Below, piece by piece: positions 24,153 through 34,879 of a stretch of 48,071 bases of DNA. Position numbers and translations under genes: made by a program. Source of the stretch: Bacteroidales bacterium (lineage in GTDB: Bacteria; Bacteroidota; Bacteroidia; Bacteroidales; VadinHA17); NCBI GenBank assembly GCA_025454815.1, contig JALONR010000031.1:1-48071 (forward strand). The letters are read 5' to 3'. Positions within the stretch are counted from its first letter, which is position 1, and each line of letters opens with the position of its first letter. The notes beneath the pieces are model-generated. The model saw only the letters and a list, made by a program, of their open reading frames with translations. It did not search any database and was not told the origin of the DNA.

Positions 24153-25704
24153 TCTCTATTTCAATTAGTTTGCTGTATTCCCTGTTAGCCTCGTTGCTGC
24201 AGATGATGTTAAGCATCTTTTCAGTTGCCTTGATGGCCGATTCGGTCTGGTCGGCATCAAGTCCCCTTGTCCGGAATTCCCTTCCCTTCTGGTTCCATCT
24301 TATGACTGTTTCAACGAGGGCATCGGTCTTTCCTCCCGGGGGAATTGACACCTCGTAATCTGTCAATAAAGGCAGTTCACTGCCCAATGATTCATATATC
24401 TTTCTTAGTGCTTTCATGAATGCATCATACTGTCCGTCGCCGGCGGCAGTTTCCTGGTAAAGGATGCCGTCTATCTCCACCTGCACGCTTGCAGAGGGTT
24501 TAAGGCCGCAGGTGAGGTTCAATGAATAGTTCCGTATGAAGACCCTGTATCCTGAACGGTCCTCGCCCAGTACATCGGCAATGATGAAGGGGAGGTCATC
24601 ACGGGTGACACTCTCCTTCTTGTCACCAAGTTCTATCACCCGCTCTGTCACCCTGGCAATAAGATCCGGACTCAGTTCCAGCCCGAACTCCTCAAGGTTC
24701 TTGCGGATCGTAGCCTTGCCCGACTGCTTGCCGAGCGCGTATTCCCTCTTTCTCCCGAATCTCTCAGGGCTAAGGGTGCTGCAGTAGAGATTGTCCTTCC
24801 GGTCGCCATCGGCGTGCACCCCTGAGGTCTGGGTAAAGACATTTGCACCGATAACCGGCTTGTTTACCGGTATCCTTATTCCGCTGAATTTCTCAACCAT
24901 CCTGCTGACGCGCGTAATCTCATACTCGTTCACACCTGTATCAGCCCCGAGATGATCCCTGAGCAGGGCAATAACGCTTGAGAGCGGCGCGTTGCCGGCT
25001 CTCTCTCCAAGGCCGTTAACGGTTGTATGCACCCCTTTCACCCCTGCTTTCACAGCCGAAAATACATTCGCAACAGAGAGGTCATAATCGTTATGGGGAT
25101 GAAAATCAAAATGGACAACCGGGTAACTGGAAGTCATCTGCATACAGAAGTCATATGTCTGGTCAGGATTCAGTATGCCTAGGGTGTCAGGCAACATTAT
25201 CCTCCTTATGCTGCTTCCGGCCAGAGCGTCAACCATCCGGAATACGTATCCCGGTGATGAGAGCATGCCGTTTGACCAGTCCTCAAGGTAGATGTTTACA
25301 GTCATGCCCCTGATCTCAGCCATTGCAACTATATCAAGGATGTCACGGATGTGCTCATCCGGGGTCTTCCTAAGCTGTTTTTCCAGGTGACGGAGTGAGC
25401 CCTTGCAGAGGAGGTTGATAACCCTGCCTCCTGCCTCACTGATCCAATCCAGGGATCCCGGACCATCAACGAATCCCAGAACTTCAACCCTGTCAAGCAT
25501 TCCGTTCTGCCCAGCCCATGAGGTTATCAGGCGCACTGCTTCCTGTTCCCCCGGTGAGACCCTTGCTGAAGCCACCTCAATGCGATCGGCCTTTATTTCA
25601 CGCAGCAGCATTGTTGCTATGTGCAGCTTCTCGAGAGGCGAATAGGAGACACCCTGTGTCTGTTCGCCGTCCCTGAGGGTGGTATCAAGTATTTCCACTT
25701 TCAC
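24142..25704 (-). CDS. cimA: (R)-citramalate synthase, Leptospira type (2-isopropylmalate synthase homologue)
   Basis: The protein has 520 residues. The HMG-CoA-lyase-like TIM barrel has [13 protein letters not shown], the metal ligands in FHPHNDYDLSVAN, and GLGERAGN. The C-terminal LeuA_dimer domain is at about 395-515. Features recalled from the characterised Leptospira citramalate synthase are present: IEVASARVS, LGFVDG, LLCKGSLRHLEKQLRKTP and NIYLEDWSNG. It should condense pyruvate with acetyl-CoA, giving 2-oxobutyrate through LeuCDB and so isoleucine without threonine deaminase. A second LeuA-type role cannot be excluded. The start is GTG, in a 4-bp GTGA overlap with the leuD stop. Confidence 0.82.
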   Translation of the reverse strand: MKVEILDTTLRDGEQTQGVSYSPLEKLHIATMLLREIKADRIEVASARVSPGEQEAVRLITSWAGQNGMLDRVEVLGFVDGPGSLDWISEAGGRVINLLCKGSLRHLEKQLRKTPDEHIRDILDIVAMAEIRGMTVNIYLEDWSNGMLSSPGYVFRMVDALAGSSIRRIMLPDTLGILNPDQTYDFCMQMTSSYPVVHFDFHPHNDYDLSVANVFSAVKAGVKGVHTTVNGLGERAGNAPLSSVIALLRDHLGADTGVNEYEITRVSRMVEKFSGIRIPVNKPVIGANVFTQTSGVHADGDRKDNLYCSTLSPERFGRKREYALGKQSGKATIRKNLEEFGLELSPDLIARVTERVIELGDKKESVTRDDLPFIIADVLGEDRSGYRVFIRNYSLNLTCGLKPSASVQVEIDGILYQETAAGDGQYDAFMKALRKIYESLGSELPLLTDYEVSIPPGGKTDALVETVIRWNQKGREFRTRGLDADQTESAIKATEKMLNIICSNEANREYSKLIEIENEL

Positions 25705-26297
25705 GATTGCCTGCTTTTCTCAAATTCCATAATATCCTCTTTCATCGAGAGGAGATAATCAATATTATCGAGCCCCCTGATCAGGCATTCCTTTCTGAAA
25801 GGATTTACCGGAAATCCGGACTGCATTCCCGCTCCGGGAACAGATATAACCTGCCCGGGAAGGTCTATTCTTACCATGGTTCCCGGCGTGGCTGCAACAA
25901 GTTCTGTCAGCTGAGCCAGAAACTCCGGAGTGACTGTAACAGTCAGAAGGCCGTTGTTCAGGGCGTTGTTCATGAAGATGTCAGCGAAGGAGTCTGATAC
26001 CACCGCCCTGAAGCCATGTCCGGTGATGGCCCATACGGCGTGCTCCCTGCTTGAACCGCAGCCGAAATTGCTCCCTGTGATGAGAATTTCACCCCGGTAT
26101 TCGGGCCTGTTGAGCACGAATCCGGGTATGGGTTTCCCATCTCCGTCATACCTCCAGTCGCGGAACAGGTTTTTCCCGAATCCATCCCTGCCTGTTGCGC
26201 TCAGAAAGCGGGCAGGGATTATCTGGTCGGTGTCGATATTGGCCAGGGGCAGGGGAACGGCTGTTGATTCGAGTATTGTGAATTGTTTTCTGTTCAT
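25701..26297 (-). CDS. leuD: 3-isopropylmalate dehydratase, small subunit
   Basis: The protein has 198 residues and the swivelling domain of the aconitase family. It shows NIDTDQIIPARFL, TGSNFGCGSSREHAVWAI and DIFMNNALNNGLL. With LeuC it isomerises 2-isopropylmalate and, by inference, citramalate. It lies 108 bp after leuC, the largest gap within the operon, in which I see no gene or clear signal. Confidence 0.96.
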   Translation of the reverse strand: MNRKQFTILESTAVPLPLANIDTDQIIPARFLSATGRDGFGKNLFRDWRYDGDGKPIPGFVLNRPEYRGEILITGSNFGCGSSREHAVWAITGHGFRAVVSDSFADIFMNNALNNGLLTVTVTPEFLAQLTELVAATPGTMVRIDLPGQVISVPGAGMQSGFPVNPFRKECLIRGLDNIDYLLSMKEDIMEFEKSRQS

Positions 26298-26405
26298 AAG
26301 TTTTAGGTTGTTCTCGGGTGGTGGGAATTTATCTGAAGTCAGGCAATCAAATGCTTTTGTCTGTTTTTATTCATTCCCGGGTCATTGTCTTTGCTTTTTT
26401 TCTCT

Positions 26406-27962
26406 TCACCGCTGCCAGTTCAGTTCCCTTGGATCAGTTATCCTTCCTGTCACGGCAGCTGCTGCTGCCACCAGCGGGCCGGCCAGCAGTGTCCTTGCGC
26501 CCGGGCCCTGCCTCCCTTCGAAGTTCCGGTTCGAGGTTGAGACAGCGTATTTGCCTGCCGGGATCTTATCCTCATTCATTGCCAGGCATGACGAGCAGCC
26601 CGGCTGCCTCATCTCAAACCCTGCCAGCCTTAGCGTCTCTGTCAGCCCTTCCTTTTCTGCCTGCCTCGCCACCTGCTGAGACCCGGGCACTATCAGCGCC
26701 GTGACTCCGGCAGCCTTTTTCTTTCCTGCAACAGCAGCGGCAAAGAGCCTGAGATCCTCTATCCGGCCGTTGGTACAGCTTCCCAGGAAGACATAGTCAA
26801 TGGGGTGCCCCAGTAGTTTCATTCCTGGTCTGAATCCCATATAATCAAGTGATTTTAAATAGGAACCGTTGGCTGAAGGATTTGAACGGGCTGCTTCCAT
26901 ATTGGTCTCTGATGATGACCGGTTGTTCTCTGCTGCTGCCGTCCCGGTCCCGGATGATGACCGGTTGTTACCTGTTGTTGCCATCCCGGTTCCGGATGAT
27001 TGCTGTTGCTTTTTACCCGTTGGTGTGCCTGCCTCACCGGGTGAAGGGATGACACCGTCAACAGCCATTCCCATTCCGGGGCTGGTGCCGTACGTTATCA
27101 TCGGCGGGACTTCGGAGGCGTCAAAGCTCACTTCCCTGTCAAAATGTGCACCGCGGTCACTCCTGAGAGAGTGCCACTGATGAACAAGGCTGGAGAATTC
27201 CCGGTTATCAGATACGGAAGGTATCTGGGCCAGCCAGTTGAAAGTCACCTCATCGGGTGCGATCAGTCCGCCGCGGGCACCCATCTCGATGCTCATATTG
27301 CATATGGTCATGCGTGACTCCATGCTGAGTTTCCTGACAGCCTCACCGGCATACTCGACGAAGTAGCCTGTGGCCCCGCCGGCAGACAGTGAAGCAATGA
27401 TGTAAAGTATCAGATCCTTGGAGGTGACTCCCTCCTGCAGTTTTCCCTTTACATTGATCCTCATCTGCTTCGGCCTGGACTGGAGCAGGCATTGCGTTGC
27501 AAGCACCATCTCCACTTCGCTGGTGCCAATGCCGAAAGCTATGGTCCCGAATGCTCCGTGGGTGGATGTGTGGCTGTCGCCGCAGACAATTGTCATCCCG
27601 GGAAGGGTGTATCCCTGCTCCGGTCCGGTGACATGAACAATACCGTTCCCGGGGTCACCCATCGGGAAGTAAGTGATGCCCGTGGTGCGGCAGTTCTCCT
27701 CCAGCGTCTCCACCTGCGTGCGTGAGACCGGGTCAGCGATGGGGAGATGCTGGTTAATGGTTGGGATATTATGGTCTGCGGTGGCAATGGTCCTCTCCGG
27801 CCTGAATACACCTATGCCCCTCTGCACCAGGCCGCTGAAAGCCTGCGGGCTGGTCACCTCGTGGATATAGTGGCGGTCAATGTACAGAACATCAGGCCCA
27901 CCGGTGATTGTGCTGACCACATGCGCATCCCATATCTTGTCAAAGAGTGTCTTTCCGCTCAT
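26406..27962 (-). CDS. leuC: 3-isopropylmalate dehydratase, large subunit, with repeat-expanded linker
   Basis: The protein has 518 residues, about 50 more than the roughly 465 usual for LeuC. The [4Fe-4S] ligands are intact: Cys in FLGSCTNGR and the pair in [23 protein letters not shown] and [15 protein letters not shown] are also present. Between [11 protein letters not shown] and LDYMGF (about residues 305-365) is a Ser/Thr/Asn/Gly-rich insert with four 14-residue units, two clear ones being [14 protein letters not shown] and [14 protein letters not shown]. The insert falls in a surface linker before the iron-sulfur domain, so activity is probably kept. The start overlaps the end of leuA by 23 bp. 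Confidence 0.93.
   Translation of the reverse strand: MSGKTLFDKIWDAHVVSTITGGPDVLYIDRHYIHEVTSPQAFSGLVQRGIGVFRPERTIATADHNIPTINQHLPIADPVSRTQVETLEENCRTTGITYFPMGDPGNGIVHVTGPEQGYTLPGMTIVCGDSHTSTHGAFGTIAFGIGTSEVEMVLATQCLLQSRPKQMRINVKGKLQEGVTSKDLILYIIASLSAGGATGYFVEYAGEAVRKLSMESRMTICNMSIEMGARGGLIAPDEVTFNWLAQIPSVSDNREFSSLVHQWHSLRSDRGAHFDREVSFDASEVPPMITYGTSPGMGMAVDGVIPSPGEAGTPTGKKQQQSSGTGMATTGNNRSSSGTGTAAAENNRSSSETNMEAARSNPSANGSYLKSLDYMGFRPGMKLLGHPIDYVFLGSCTNGRIEDLRLFAAAVAGKKKAAGVTALIVPGSQQVARQAEKEGLTETLRLAGFEMRQPGCSSCLAMNEDKIPAGKYAVSTSNRNFEGRQGPGARTLLAGPLVAAAAAVTGRITDPRELNWQR
26869..27036 (-). repeat. In-frame 42-bp tandem repeat inside leuC
   Basis: The word GATGATGACCGGTTGTT begins at 26911 and at 26953, and a third GATGAT at 26995, giving a 42-bp period. 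Degenerate units flank these. Because 42 is a multiple of three, copy number changes keep the LeuC frame. Confidence 0.8.
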
Positions 27963-29457
27963 TGTCTATCTTTGAAATTGCATCTATAAATGCCTCAACT
28001 GATGCGGTAACTATATCAGTGTTAGCGGAGAACCCGTAGTAAATGTTTCCGGCATGCTCAACCTGGATGTGGACCTTTCCCATGTCATCACTTCCCCTTG
28101 TAATAGCCTGAATGAGGAATTCCTCGAGGTGGACATTCTGATGTATCAGGTGCTTCACGGCGGTGAAGGCAGCGTCAATGGGCCCGTTGCCGGGTGCCGT
28201 TGAGGTGTGCACCTCGCCGTTGACCCTTATACCGACTGTGGCAACAGGCATCACAGAGTTGCCGCACAGAACCTGCAGAGACTCCAGCTTGAGCCTTTTC
28301 TCACCACGGAATACTTCGCCGGAAAGGATTCTTATATCCTCATCATTTATCTCCTTCTTTTTGTCGGCCAGCATCAGGAAACGATGGTAGATCTCATCCA
28401 GTTCCTCCTTCCCCAGTTCAATCCCCAGTGCCTCCAGGCGGTGATTCAACGCAGCCCTTCCGCTGCGGGCGGTGAGGATGATTGACGATTCCCTTACACC
28501 CACCTCCTTCGGGTCAATGATCTCATAGTTTTCACGCTTCTTCAGCACGCCGTCCTGGTGTATGCCTGAAGAGTGTGCAAAGGCATTGCGTCCGACGATA
28601 GCCTTATTTGGCTGGACCGGCATACTCATAAGTGTTGAGACAAGCCTGCTGGTGCTGAAGATCAGCTTCGGTCTGATGGCAGTGGCAAGGTTAAGGTCAT
28701 GATGGCTCTTTATGATCATTGCCACCTCCTCAAGAGAGGTGTTGCCTGCCCTTTCACCGATGCCGTTGATGGTCACCTCCGCCTGCCGTGCACCGTTGAT
28801 GAGGCCCATCATGGTGTTGGCGGTGGCCATCCCCAGGTCGTTGTGACAATGGGTTGAGAGGATGGCACGGTCAATGTTCGGGACATTCTCCATGAGGTAC
28901 CTGATCTTCCTTCCGTACTCTTCGGGAAGGCAGTAACCGGTTGTATCCGGTATATTGACCACGGTGGCGCCGGCGTTGATCACGGCTTCAGTCACCCTCG
29001 CAAGATATTCATTGTCGCTGCGGCCCGCATCTTCTGCATAGAATTCCACATCATCGGTGAATTTCCTGGCATACTTAACCGCGTCGACGGCTCTTTTTAT
29101 GATCTCCTCAGGTGTGGTCCTGATCTTGTACTGTATATGCCACGGGGAAGTACCGATGCCGGTGTGTATCCTCTTTCTTTCAGCATACTGCAGTGCTTCT
29201 GCGGCCACCTCAATGTCTTTCTTTACGGCCCTGGTGAGTGCGCAGATAACCGGCTCCCTGACGGCTTTTGAGATTTCCACAACAGAGAGAAAATCACCGG
29301 GGCTGGAGACCGGGAATCCGGCTTCAATAACGTCAACGCCCAGCGCTTCGAGAGCCTTTGCCACCTCGATCTTTTCAACAGTATTGAGCTGGCAGCCAGG
29401 TACCTGTTCCCCGTCTCGGAGAGTGGTATCAAAGAAAATCACCTTGTTCTTGTCCAT
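27940..29457 (-). CDS. leuA: 2-isopropylmalate synthase
   Basis: The protein has 505 residues. It shows [45 protein letters not shown] for metal binding, [11 protein letters not shown] and [12 protein letters not shown]. The C-terminal LeuA_dimer regulatory domain (about 380-505) is where leucine binds in feedback inhibition. It condenses 2-oxoisovalerate with acetyl-CoA, the first step of the leucine branch. It is a distinct paralogue of the citramalate synthase later in the same operon. It starts 16 bp after ilvC. Confidence 0.95.
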   Translation of the reverse strand: MDKNKVIFFDTTLRDGEQVPGCQLNTVEKIEVAKALEALGVDVIEAGFPVSSPGDFLSVVEISKAVREPVICALTRAVKKDIEVAAEALQYAERKRIHTGIGTSPWHIQYKIRTTPEEIIKRAVDAVKYARKFTDDVEFYAEDAGRSDNEYLARVTEAVINAGATVVNIPDTTGYCLPEEYGRKIRYLMENVPNIDRAILSTHCHNDLGMATANTMMGLINGARQAEVTINGIGERAGNTSLEEVAMIIKSHHDLNLATAIRPKLIFSTSRLVSTLMSMPVQPNKAIVGRNAFAHSSGIHQDGVLKKRENYEIIDPKEVGVRESSIILTARSGRAALNHRLEALGIELGKEELDEIYHRFLMLADKKKEINDEDIRILSGEVFRGEKRLKLESLQVLCGNSVMPVATVGIRVNGEVHTSTAPGNGPIDAAFTAVKHLIHQNVHLEEFLIQAITRGSDDMGKVHIQVEHAGNIYYGFSANTDIVTASVEAFIDAISKIDNERKDTL

Positions 29458-29473
29458 GATTTCCGTGCTGGGG

Positions 29474-30523
29474 TTATTTGTTTTCCGGTCTCAGTTTCCT
29501 TACGGCGGCACCTGCTCTCCAAAGCTCGGAAGATCCCATTTCCGCCAGCTCGGTATTGAGTTGTTCCCTGTAGCCGGGTGCACCTGTTGAGGTAAGTACC
29601 CTGACACACTCCTCCCCTGAGCTTACTTTTTCATACAATTGCCTGAAGACTGGCAGAGTGGCCTCCCGGAACCTGGGTTTCCAGTCGAGTGCACCTCTTT
29701 GTGCAGTGGCGCTGCAGTTGGCATACATCCAGTCCATTCCCTTCTCGTCGACAAGCCTGATCAGGCTCTGTGTCAGCTCCTCCACCGTCTCATTGAACGC
29801 TTCAGATGGCGAGTGTCCGTTTTCGCGCAGCACCTGGTACTGTGCCTCCATGATCCCTTCCAGGGCACCCATAAGCACTCCCCGTTCGCCGGTAAGGTCG
29901 CTGTAGACCTCCTTCTCAAAGGTGGTTGGGAAGAGGTACCCGGAGCCAATGGCAATACCCAGTGCAATAACCCGTTCTTCAGCTCGGCCGGTATAATCCT
30001 GGAAGACAGAGAAGCTTGAGTTGATGCCGGCTCCGGCAAGGAAGTTGCGCCTGACACTTGTACCTGAGCCTTTGGGGGCACAGAGGATCACGTCTATGTC
30101 AGGAGGGGGTATTACGCCTGTATGCTGTTTGTAGGTAACCGAGAAGCCATGAGAGAAGTAAAGTGCCTTGCCGGTGGTGAGGTATGGCCTGAGCACCGGC
30201 CAGAGGGTCCGCTGCGCGGCATCCGATACCAGGTACTGGATAACGGTACCGTGCGCGGCGGCCTCTTCAACGGTGAAAAGGGACCGGCCCGGAACAAATC
30301 CGTCTGCAACTGCCCGGTCCCAGTCGGCCCTGAACTCCGGCGCCTGGCCGACAATCACATTTATGCCGTTGTCACGCATGTTCATGGCCTGTGCCGGCCC
30401 CTGAACGCCGTAACCTATGACGGCAACAATTTCATCCTTAAGTATTTCACGTGCTTTTGACAGCGGAAATTCCTGCCTTGTCACCACATTCTCAACTACT
30501 CCTCCAAAATCAATCTGTGCCAT
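29474..30523 (-). CDS. ilvC: Ketol-acid reductoisomerase
   Basis: The protein has 349 residues. The Rossmann domain has [19 protein letters not shown], and the C-terminal knotted helical domain has the metal-binding [15 protein letters not shown] and the Glu-rich [12 protein letters not shown]. It converts acetolactate and acetohydroxybutyrate to dihydroxy acids for Val/Leu and Ile. The cofactor loop after the glycine motif reads [16 protein letters not shown], so NADPH versus NADH preference is not evident. It follows ilvN by 29 bp. Confidence 0.95.
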   Translation of the reverse strand: MAQIDFGGVVENVVTRQEFPLSKAREILKDEIVAVIGYGVQGPAQAMNMRDNGINVIVGQAPEFRADWDRAVADGFVPGRSLFTVEEAAAHGTVIQYLVSDAAQRTLWPVLRPYLTTGKALYFSHGFSVTYKQHTGVIPPPDIDVILCAPKGSGTSVRRNFLAGAGINSSFSVFQDYTGRAEERVIALGIAIGSGYLFPTTFEKEVYSDLTGERGVLMGALEGIMEAQYQVLRENGHSPSEAFNETVEELTQSLIRLVDEKGMDWMYANCSATAQRGALDWKPRFREATLPVFRQLYEKVSSGEECVRVLTSTGAPGYREQLNTELAEMGSSELWRAGAAVRKLRPENK

Positions 30524-30552
30524 AATGAATATCTGTTAGGTTAGTGTTAGTT

Positions 30553-31113
30553 TCAATTGTAAAACTCAAGTGCCTCCTGGTGTGTTCCCCGGGCCTCATC
30601 CATCTCGCGGAGGTAGGCATTAAGCTCCTTCACCTGCCTTGTGACTGCCACCCGGCCCGAACTGACAAACTGCAGTACACCGCATGGTTCAAGCAATGCA
30701 AGCAATTCCTTTATCTCTGCCCTGGTGCCGCTCTTCTCCACAACCATGTACTCAGGTGTAACCTCGAGTATTGTTGCATGGTGCTTCCTGACAATGTCAC
30801 CGATCATGCTTCCTGACATGAGTCCCCTGGTGGTGACCTTGTAAAGGGCCATCTCCTGGCATATTATTTCTGACGATGTATGCACGAACACCTTGAGGAC
30901 GTCAACCACCTTTTCTATCTGGCGGGCGACTTTCTCTATCATTTCGGGTGTGGTGCGTACGACCATTGTCAGCATCTGTACCCCGGGAACTGCTGACTCC
31001 GAGGCGGTTATGCTTTCTATGTTTATCTGCCTCCGTGTCAGGATCAGGGTTATCCTGCTCAGAATACCGATATGGTTCTCGCTGAACAGCGATATTGTAA
31101 ATTCCTGTTTCAT
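30553..31113 (-). CDS. ilvN: Acetolactate synthase, small regulatory subunit
   Basis: The protein has 186 residues. The N-terminal ACT domain (FTISLFSENHIGILSRITLILTRRQINIESI) binds the feedback inhibitor, usually valine. The C-terminal domain is about 80-165 (MALYKVTT...ILEVTPEYMVVEKSGT). It raises the activity of IlvB and makes it feedback sensitive. The start overlaps the ilvB stop by 4 bp. Confidence 0.93.
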   Translation of the reverse strand: MKQEFTISLFSENHIGILSRITLILTRRQINIESITASESAVPGVQMLTMVVRTTPEMIEKVARQIEKVVDVLKVFVHTSSEIICQEMALYKVTTRGLMSGSMIGDIVRKHHATILEVTPEYMVVEKSGTRAEIKELLALLEPCGVLQFVSSGRVAVTRQVKELNAYLREMDEARGTHQEALEFYN

Positions 31114-32876
31114 GGTTTGCTGTTGTATGTAAGTGTTACTTCAGATACTGATGCTCCCGGTTCAACCATCGGGAGGATATTCGCGGTACGGCTCACCTCC
31201 GCCACAAGGATGAAGGGGCCTTCTGACCCGAGCATTTCTGCGGCAGCTTCCTTAAGTTCTGCTCTTTCGCAGATTTTCCGGGCCGGAATGCCATAGGCCG
31301 ATGCAAGCGCTGTAAAATCGGGGTTGACCATCTCGGTTGAGGCGTAACGGCTGTTGAAGAACATCTCCTGCCACTGGCGCACCATACCGAGGAAACTGTT
31401 GTTGAGGAGAACTATTTTCACCGGGATCCGGTACTGCATAATTGTTCCCAGTTCCTGTACAGTCATCTGGAATCCGCCGTCTCCGATAAACGCTATCACC
31501 TTTCGGCTGGCAGTACCGGTGGCTGCACCCAGGGATGCCGGAAGGCCGAAGCCCATCGTTCCCATACCCCCCGAAGTAATGAGTGTGTTGCTGTCAGTGA
31601 ACCGGTAATACCGTGCCACCGCCATCTGGTGCTGGCCAACGTCTGTCACTACCACAGCATCGTTTCCGGCAAGCTCAGAGATTACCCTGACAACCTCGCC
31701 CATATTCAGTTCACCTCTCCCTGGGTCTGTCTCGGGTTTTATGACTTTTTCGTGCTCTGTACGGTCAAGGATCCGGAACTCCCGTATCCATTCCTCCCTT
31801 TTTCTTTCCCTGATGTTTGGCAGGATTGCTGTCAGGACCTCCCTCACATCACCATTGATGCCCAGGTCAGCCCTGACGTTCTTGTCTATTTCTGCCCGGT
31901 CTATCTCGATATGAATCACCCTTGCCTGGGGTGCATATTTTTTCAGGTTTCCGGTAACACGGTCATCGAAACGCATTCCTGCGGCAATGATCAGGTCGGC
32001 CCTGTTGGTCAGCACGTTGGGTGCATAGTTGCCGTGCATTCCCAGCATCCCGGCAAAAAGCCTGTGTTCATGGCTGAATGCAGGTATCCCCAGCAGGGTG
32101 ACGGCAACCGGAATACCTCCCTTTTCGGCAAGCATCTTCAGTTCCTTCACGGCATCCGAAATGATGACCCCGTGGCCGGCCAGTATCAGTGGCCTTTCCG
32201 CATGGTTGATCATCACTGCGGCCGATTCAATATCCCTGCTTATCAGAGGGTTTACCGGGTTGTAGCTGCGGATGTAGGTGCATTTGCTGTATCGGAAGGT
32301 CATCGTTTCAACCTGGGCATCCTTGGAGATATCAACCAGCACAGGGCCAGGCCGCCCGGTACGGGCAATATAAAATGCCCGGGCAATCGTGTCGGGTATC
32401 TCCGCTGCTCTCTTTACCTGTGCATTCCATTTGGTTACAGGCATTGAGATGCCGAGGATATCCGTTTCCTGGAAGGCGTCGGTACCTATGAGTGCAGACG
32501 TGACCTGAGCGGTAATAAAGACTACAGGTACCGAGTCAAGGTAAGCATTTGCGATTCCGGTCACAAGGTTGGTGGCTCCCGGACCGGAGGTGGCAAAACA
32601 GACCCCGGGTTTACCGGTTACCATGGCATAAGCCTGTGCTGAATGTGCTGCCCCCTGCTCATGCCGTGTGAGGATATGCCTGAGGCTGCCGGTATAATCG
32701 AGCAGCTTGTCATACACGGGCATGATGGCTCCGCCGGGGTAGCCGAAGATGGTGTCAACACCCTCCTCGACAAGTGATTTCAGCAGGGCTTCAGCGCCTG
32801 TGACCTCAGCAGGCGAAGAAGGCAGTACTTCCGATTCCGTCTTGCCCGGCACTCCAGGGGTATTGTTTTTTTTCAT
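31110..32876 (-). CDS. ilvB: Acetolactate synthase, large catalytic subunit
   Basis: The protein has 588 residues and is a thiamine-diphosphate enzyme. The N-terminal domain shows IFGYPGGAIMPVYD and the catalytic Glu in LTRHEQGAAHSAQAYA. The C-terminal domain has the ThDP motif GDGGFQM followed by LLNNSFLGMVRQWQ. It joins two pyruvates, or pyruvate and 2-oxobutyrate, in the common Val/Leu/Ile pathway. It starts 15 bp after the ilvD stop. Confidence 0.95.
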   Translation of the reverse strand: MKKNNTPGVPGKTESEVLPSSPAEVTGAEALLKSLVEEGVDTIFGYPGGAIMPVYDKLLDYTGSLRHILTRHEQGAAHSAQAYAMVTGKPGVCFATSGPGATNLVTGIANAYLDSVPVVFITAQVTSALIGTDAFQETDILGISMPVTKWNAQVKRAAEIPDTIARAFYIARTGRPGPVLVDISKDAQVETMTFRYSKCTYIRSYNPVNPLISRDIESAAVMINHAERPLILAGHGVIISDAVKELKMLAEKGGIPVAVTLLGIPAFSHEHRLFAGMLGMHGNYAPNVLTNRADLIIAAGMRFDDRVTGNLKKYAPQARVIHIEIDRAEIDKNVRADLGINGDVREVLTAILPNIRERKREEWIREFRILDRTEHEKVIKPETDPGRGELNMGEVVRVISELAGNDAVVVTDVGQHQMAVARYYRFTDSNTLITSGGMGTMGFGLPASLGAATGTASRKVIAFIGDGGFQMTVQELGTIMQYRIPVKIVLLNNSFLGMVRQWQEMFFNSRYASTEMVNPDFTALASAYGIPARKICERAELKEAAAEMLGSEGPFILVAEVSRTANILPMVEPGASVSEVTLTYNSKP

Positions 32877-32891
32877 TCCTCTGATCCTTCT

Positions 32892-34718
32892 TTAAATTTC
32901 TCTTATTGCTCCCCTGTCGGCTGAGCTTACGTGAGCAGCATAGATTTTTAACGATAGCGGCACTCTGCGATTCCTCTTTTCCGGGGTGAACGCTGCGGTT
33001 CCCCTGGCTTCCTCTGCCATCCGTCTTACCTCGAGGACTGTCTCATCAACTGCCAGTCTTATGGTGCGGGCAGGTATGTCAATCATTATCCTGTCGTCGT
33101 TGCACACCAGGCCAATGGTTCCGCCCGAGGCGGCTTCAGGGGATATGTGTCCCGCCGACAGGCCTGCCGACCCTCCCGAGAAGCGGCCGTCAGTGACGAG
33201 GGCACACCGGCGGTCAAGACCTCTGGATTTGAGATAGGAAGTAGGATAAAGCATCTCCTGCATCCCCGGCCCGCCGCGGGGCCCCTCGTACCGGATCACC
33301 ACAACATCACCCTCCCTGACTTCACCTCCGAGGATCCCAGTAACGGCATCCTCCTGCGAGTCAAACACCACGGCAGGTCCGGTGAATCTCATCATTGAGC
33401 TGTCGATCGCAGCAGTTTTCACAATGCATCCCCCAGGCGCCAGATTTCCGTACAGCACCGCAAGCCCTCCGTCATTGCTGTATGCATGACTTACGTCCCT
33501 TATTGCCCCGGTTGCCTTGTCAGTATCATGTGATAAGTACCTGGCTGTGGAGGCAAAAGGCTCAGGCCTGGCAGACCTGTCCGGGGCTGAGAGGAAGAGA
33601 TCGAGAGCCTCAGGCAGAACAGCGGGACTCAAAATATCCCAGCCGGCCAGCGCCTCACCAAGGGATGGATAGTCAACCCTGCGGACCGAAGCATCCAGCA
33701 AACCTGCACGATTCAGTTCTCCCATTATCGCAAAGACCCCTCCGGCCCGATTGACGTCTTCAACGTGGTATGACGAAGCGGGGGATACTTTACAGATATT
33801 CGGAATACGGCGTGAGAGTTCATCTATATCCTTCATTGTGAAGTTTACCCCGGCCTCATGGGCTATTGCCAGGAGATGGAGAACGGTATTCGTTGACCCT
33901 CCCATGGCGATATCTGCTGTCATCGCATTAAGGAATGCCTCCCTGGTGGCAATGGATCCCGGCAGGACTGAATCATCTCCCTCGCCGTAATGTTTTTCAG
34001 TCATGTCAGCTATCAGATGTGCTCCCCTGCGGAACATTCCAATCCTTGCGGAGTGTGTTGCCAGCACTGTTCCGTTTCCCGGCAGGGCAAGTCCGAGTGC
34101 CTCTGCAAGGCAGTTCATGGAGTTGGCTGTGAACATGCCCGAGCATGAACCGCAGGAGGGGCATGACGATCTTTCAAGTTCAAGGAGCTTTTCTCCGGTT
34201 ACCGAGTCATCAGCTGCCGCCACCATGGTGTCAATCAGGTCAACTGCCTTACCCGCTGAGAGGCCGGCCTCCATAGGTCCGCCTGAAACGAACAGTGCGG
34301 GAATATTCAGCCGCACGGCAGCCATCAGCATACCGGGAGTGATCTTGTCGCAGTTGCTGATGCATATCATCGCATCAGCGCAATGCGCATTGCATACATA
34401 CTCCACGCTGTCGGCAATCAGGTCGCGCGAGGGAAGCGAGTAGAGCATTCCTCCGTGCCCCATGGCAATCCCGTCATCGATTGCTATGGTGTTAAACTCA
34501 GCTGCAAAGAGTCCTCGATGCGAAAGCTCCTCCCTGATAACCCGGCCTGCCTGCTGAAGGTGAACATGACCCGGCACGAACTGCGAGAATGAATTGACGA
34601 CGGCTATCACCGGCCTGCCGAACTGTTCCTCCTTCATTCCGTTCGCACGCCAGAGGCTCCTGGCCCCGGCCATTGTGCGACCGGTCATCGTCCGCTTACT
34701 CCTGAGTTCTCTTTTCAT
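32892..34718 (-). CDS. ilvD: Dihydroxy-acid dehydratase
   Basis: The protein has 608 residues from the ATG at 34718; a GTG lies one codon upstream. Cluster and active-site motifs are [34 protein letters not shown] and [13 protein letters not shown], and the C-terminal part has [20 protein letters not shown]. It makes 2-oxo acids from dihydroxy acids, the last common step before transamination. It is the first structural gene of the operon and stands directly behind the Ile/Leu attenuator, whose terminator ends about 15 bp before the ATG. Confidence 0.95.
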   Translation of the reverse strand: MKRELRSKRTMTGRTMAGARSLWRANGMKEEQFGRPVIAVVNSFSQFVPGHVHLQQAGRVIREELSHRGLFAAEFNTIAIDDGIAMGHGGMLYSLPSRDLIADSVEYVCNAHCADAMICISNCDKITPGMLMAAVRLNIPALFVSGGPMEAGLSAGKAVDLIDTMVAAADDSVTGEKLLELERSSCPSCGSCSGMFTANSMNCLAEALGLALPGNGTVLATHSARIGMFRRGAHLIADMTEKHYGEGDDSVLPGSIATREAFLNAMTADIAMGGSTNTVLHLLAIAHEAGVNFTMKDIDELSRRIPNICKVSPASSYHVEDVNRAGGVFAIMGELNRAGLLDASVRRVDYPSLGEALAGWDILSPAVLPEALDLFLSAPDRSARPEPFASTARYLSHDTDKATGAIRDVSHAYSNDGGLAVLYGNLAPGGCIVKTAAIDSSMMRFTGPAVVFDSQEDAVTGILGGEVREGDVVVIRYEGPRGGPGMQEMLYPTSYLKSRGLDRRCALVTDGRFSGGSAGLSAGHISPEAASGGTIGLVCNDDRIMIDIPARTIRLAVDETVLEVRRMAEEARGTAAFTPEKRNRRVPLSLKIYAAHVSSADRGAIREI

Positions 34719-34732
34719 CACTGGACCCGTTC

Positions 34733-34765
34733 AAAAAAAAAGCTCCCCGGTTTCCCGGGAAGCTT
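34733..34765 (-). terminator. Attenuator terminator of the ilv-leu leader
   Basis: On the minus strand AAGCTTCCCGG, loop GAAA, CCGGGGAGCTT (11 pairs, one G-U) is followed by a run of nine T. It is 12-15 bp before ilvD. The descending-arm word CCGGGGAG also occurs at 34794-34801, right after the leader stop codon, where it can pair with CTTCCCGG of the ascending arm and act as antiterminator. Confidence 0.92.
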
Positions 34766-34801
34766 CTATAATTATTCTACTCACTATATACTACTCCCCG
34801 G

Positions 34802-34861
34802 TCATCCGCTAATGGCGATGAGAATAAACAGGGCAATAATAAACAGTGAAGTGTGGTTCAT
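34802..34861 (-). CDS. ilvL: ilv-leu operon leader peptide rich in Ile and Leu
   Basis: This 19-residue ORF reads MNHTSLFIIALFILIAISG and ends in TGA. It has five Ile codons and three Leu codons, and no Val. It is placed between a promoter box and a strong terminator in front of the nine-gene ilv-leu operon. The antiterminator strand CCGGGGAG starts at the base next to the stop codon, so a ribosome that finishes the leader would cover it and let the terminator form, while a ribosome stalled at Ile or Leu codons leaves it free. The peptide itself is hydrophobic, a consequence of its codon content. Confidence 0.9.
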   Translation of the reverse strand: MNHTSLFIIALFILIAISG

Positions 34862-34879
34862 GATCTCATTTATGGTTGG

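Noticed and set aside
26869-27180. Plus-strand ORF opposite the leuC repeat
   Set aside because: It is open only because the repeat unit is a multiple of three; the minus strand encodes conserved LeuC on both sides.
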